NCBI GenBank assembly: GCA_018062085.1
Contig: JAGOSY010000012.1
Span: 1-64,000 of the forward strand
DNA: 64,000 nucleotides
Reading direction: 5' to 3'
Source: a bacterium
GTDB lineage: Bacteria > Cyanobacteriota > Vampirovibrionia > Obscuribacterales > Obscuribacteraceae
In this document: one piece after another, positions 63,275 to 64,000 of the stretch
Layout: every line of letters starts with the position of its first letter
How positions within the stretch are numbered: position 1 is the first letter of the stretch
Notes under the pieces: generated by a model
What the model was told of the DNA's origin: nothing
Databases searched by the model: none
What the model saw: only the letters and a program-made list of their open reading frames with translations
Position numbers and translations under genes: made by a program

Positions 63275-63306
63275 AAAAAAGGCCTCCATTGTGGAGGCCT
63301 TTTTTT
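63275..63306 (+). terminator. Strong bidirectional intrinsic terminator
   Basis: AAAAAAGGCCTCCA (63275-63288), loop TTG, and TGGAGGCCTTTTTTT (63292-63306) form a near-perfect symmetrical hairpin with A and T tracts at either end. It ends the rpoBC1C2 transcript and also the convergent membrane-protein gene on the minus strand. Confidence 0.9.
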
Positions 63307-63318
63307 AGTGCCTTCAGC

Positions 63319-63792
63319 TTAGTGCTTATGTTTACGCTGATGACTATGATTATGCGAAGCGGTGCGATAGTCAGGGTGCAAAATCTGGTTAGCGTTGAAG
63401 CGCTTGCGAATGCGACTGGCCAGAAAATAGGTCCCGACTTTCCTTGAAGGGTTGCAGCGTTGGTCTAAGAGCAGGTGGGTCAAGATTGAAACGGTAATGC
63501 CTACGCGATAAGGTTGGCGGCTTTTGCCCTTGAATAGAAGGAAGAAAAGGGCCAATAGCTCGTAAGAGTGGAGAGGCAGGTAGAGCTTGCCGCTGTAGTT
63601 CTCGTGGGATGCTTCTTTGAACATCACCCAGTTAAATTTCCAGCCGTGAGCCCGAACATAGTCAAAAATGTGGTCTAAGTCGATTAGAAAACCTACCAGA
63701 AAGCTGGCCAATGCAGCCTTGCGAGACCTGTAAACATAGTAACTGGCGCAGCTTACGCCTGCTGAAGTGATGATGTGTCCAACGGTTCGCAT
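63319..63792 (-). CDS. YdjM/DUF457-like membrane-bound metal-dependent hydrolase
   Basis: The 157-residue membrane protein has the family marks of YdjM-like proteins: the acidic FLIDLDHIFDYV, a HSYELLALFFLLF segment with a membrane-buried His, and ILTHLLLDQ with another His. Three hydrophobic segments are visible. The last 20 residues are rich in His, Lys and Arg. Function is unknown beyond family membership; it is often described as a membrane-bound metal hydrolase. It converges on rpoC2 across the terminator. Confidence 0.7.
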   Translation of the reverse strand: MRTVGHIITSAGVSCASYYVYRSRKAALASFLVGFLIDLDHIFDYVRAHGWKFNWVMFKEASHENYSGKLYLPLHSYELLALFFLLFKGKSRQPYRVGITVSILTHLLLDQRCNPSRKVGTYFLASRIRKRFNANQILHPDYRTASHNHSHQRKHKH

Positions 63793-63958
63793 ACTTTCAA
63801 GATTCCCTAATTTGCCCTGATCCTTGATAAAATCGTCACTTGTAGCGGTTTTTACCCTCGGTATCTGAGACCATCAATTAGATATACCCGGTGGCCAATT
63901 TTTTACGCAATTTTCATATTTGTCCATATCTAGGTTTTATTTCGGAGTTTTAGAACAA

Positions 63959-64000
63959 ATGCAATTTGTGCAGGGGCCTATGGGCCGTAAAGGGAAGCTT
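63959..64000 (+). CDS. Possible start of a new gene, cut by the window
   Basis: An ATG at 63959 with GGAG about 11 bases upstream opens a frame that runs to the window edge. Only 14 codons are visible. No family can be assigned from these. Confidence 0.3.
   Translation, partial: MQFVQGPMGRKGKL

Overview
The window looks like chromosome from a non-photosynthetic relative of Cyanobacteria (Vampirovibrionia/Melainabacteria, most like the Obscuribacterales). The main evidence is an RNA polymerase largest subunit split into rpoC1 and rpoC2 at the cyanobacterial position, with a very large insertion in the trigger loop of RpoC2. Large exported repeat proteins (RHS, WG, TPR, LRR kinases) fit that group. 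No photosynthesis gene is present. The taxonomic placement is inference from these traits.

Region 1 (1-9 kb) is accessory and surface-related. It holds the C-terminal end of an RHS protein, a Clp-N-only protein, a serine resolvase with a three-part res-like site, a FemAB-type peptidoglycan transferase paired with an unusual spermidine-synthase-fold/membrane/Gly-Arg-rich fusion, and a secreted heptad-proline repeat protein. Region 2 (9-22 kb) encodes exported proteins: a HET-C-like metal-dependent hydrolase translationally coupled to a caspase-fold protease, coiled-coil and TPR proteins, an exported TldD/TldE-like pair, a WG-repeat protein and an AAA+ ATPase.

Region 3 (22-39 kb) is a long minus-strand block: four tandem receptor-like Ser/Thr kinases (kinase, one membrane span, leucine-rich repeats), small accessory genes, two helical proteins, CstA and a NupC-type nucleoside transporter. 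Region 4 (39-46 kb) holds a DUF433/DUF5615 toxin-antitoxin-like pair and the arginine biosynthesis genes argC and argJBD. Each arginine unit has its own promoter, an Arg-rich leader ORF and an intrinsic terminator. This is the classical layout of ribosome-mediated attenuation and is the strongest regulatory discovery here.

Region 5 (46-54 kb) holds a tight HEPN/unknown/TIGR04255-like cassette, a Rieske oxygenase, a PEGA-like protein overlapping a class A penicillin-binding protein, a Xer recombinase with a Thr/Ser-rich insertion, and a selenocysteine tRNA. Region 6 (54-63 kb) is rpoB-rpoC1-rpoC2 with a clear promoter and a strong bidirectional terminator, followed by a convergent YdjM-like membrane protein gene.

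All calls come from reading sequence and motifs. No database search or folding software was run.
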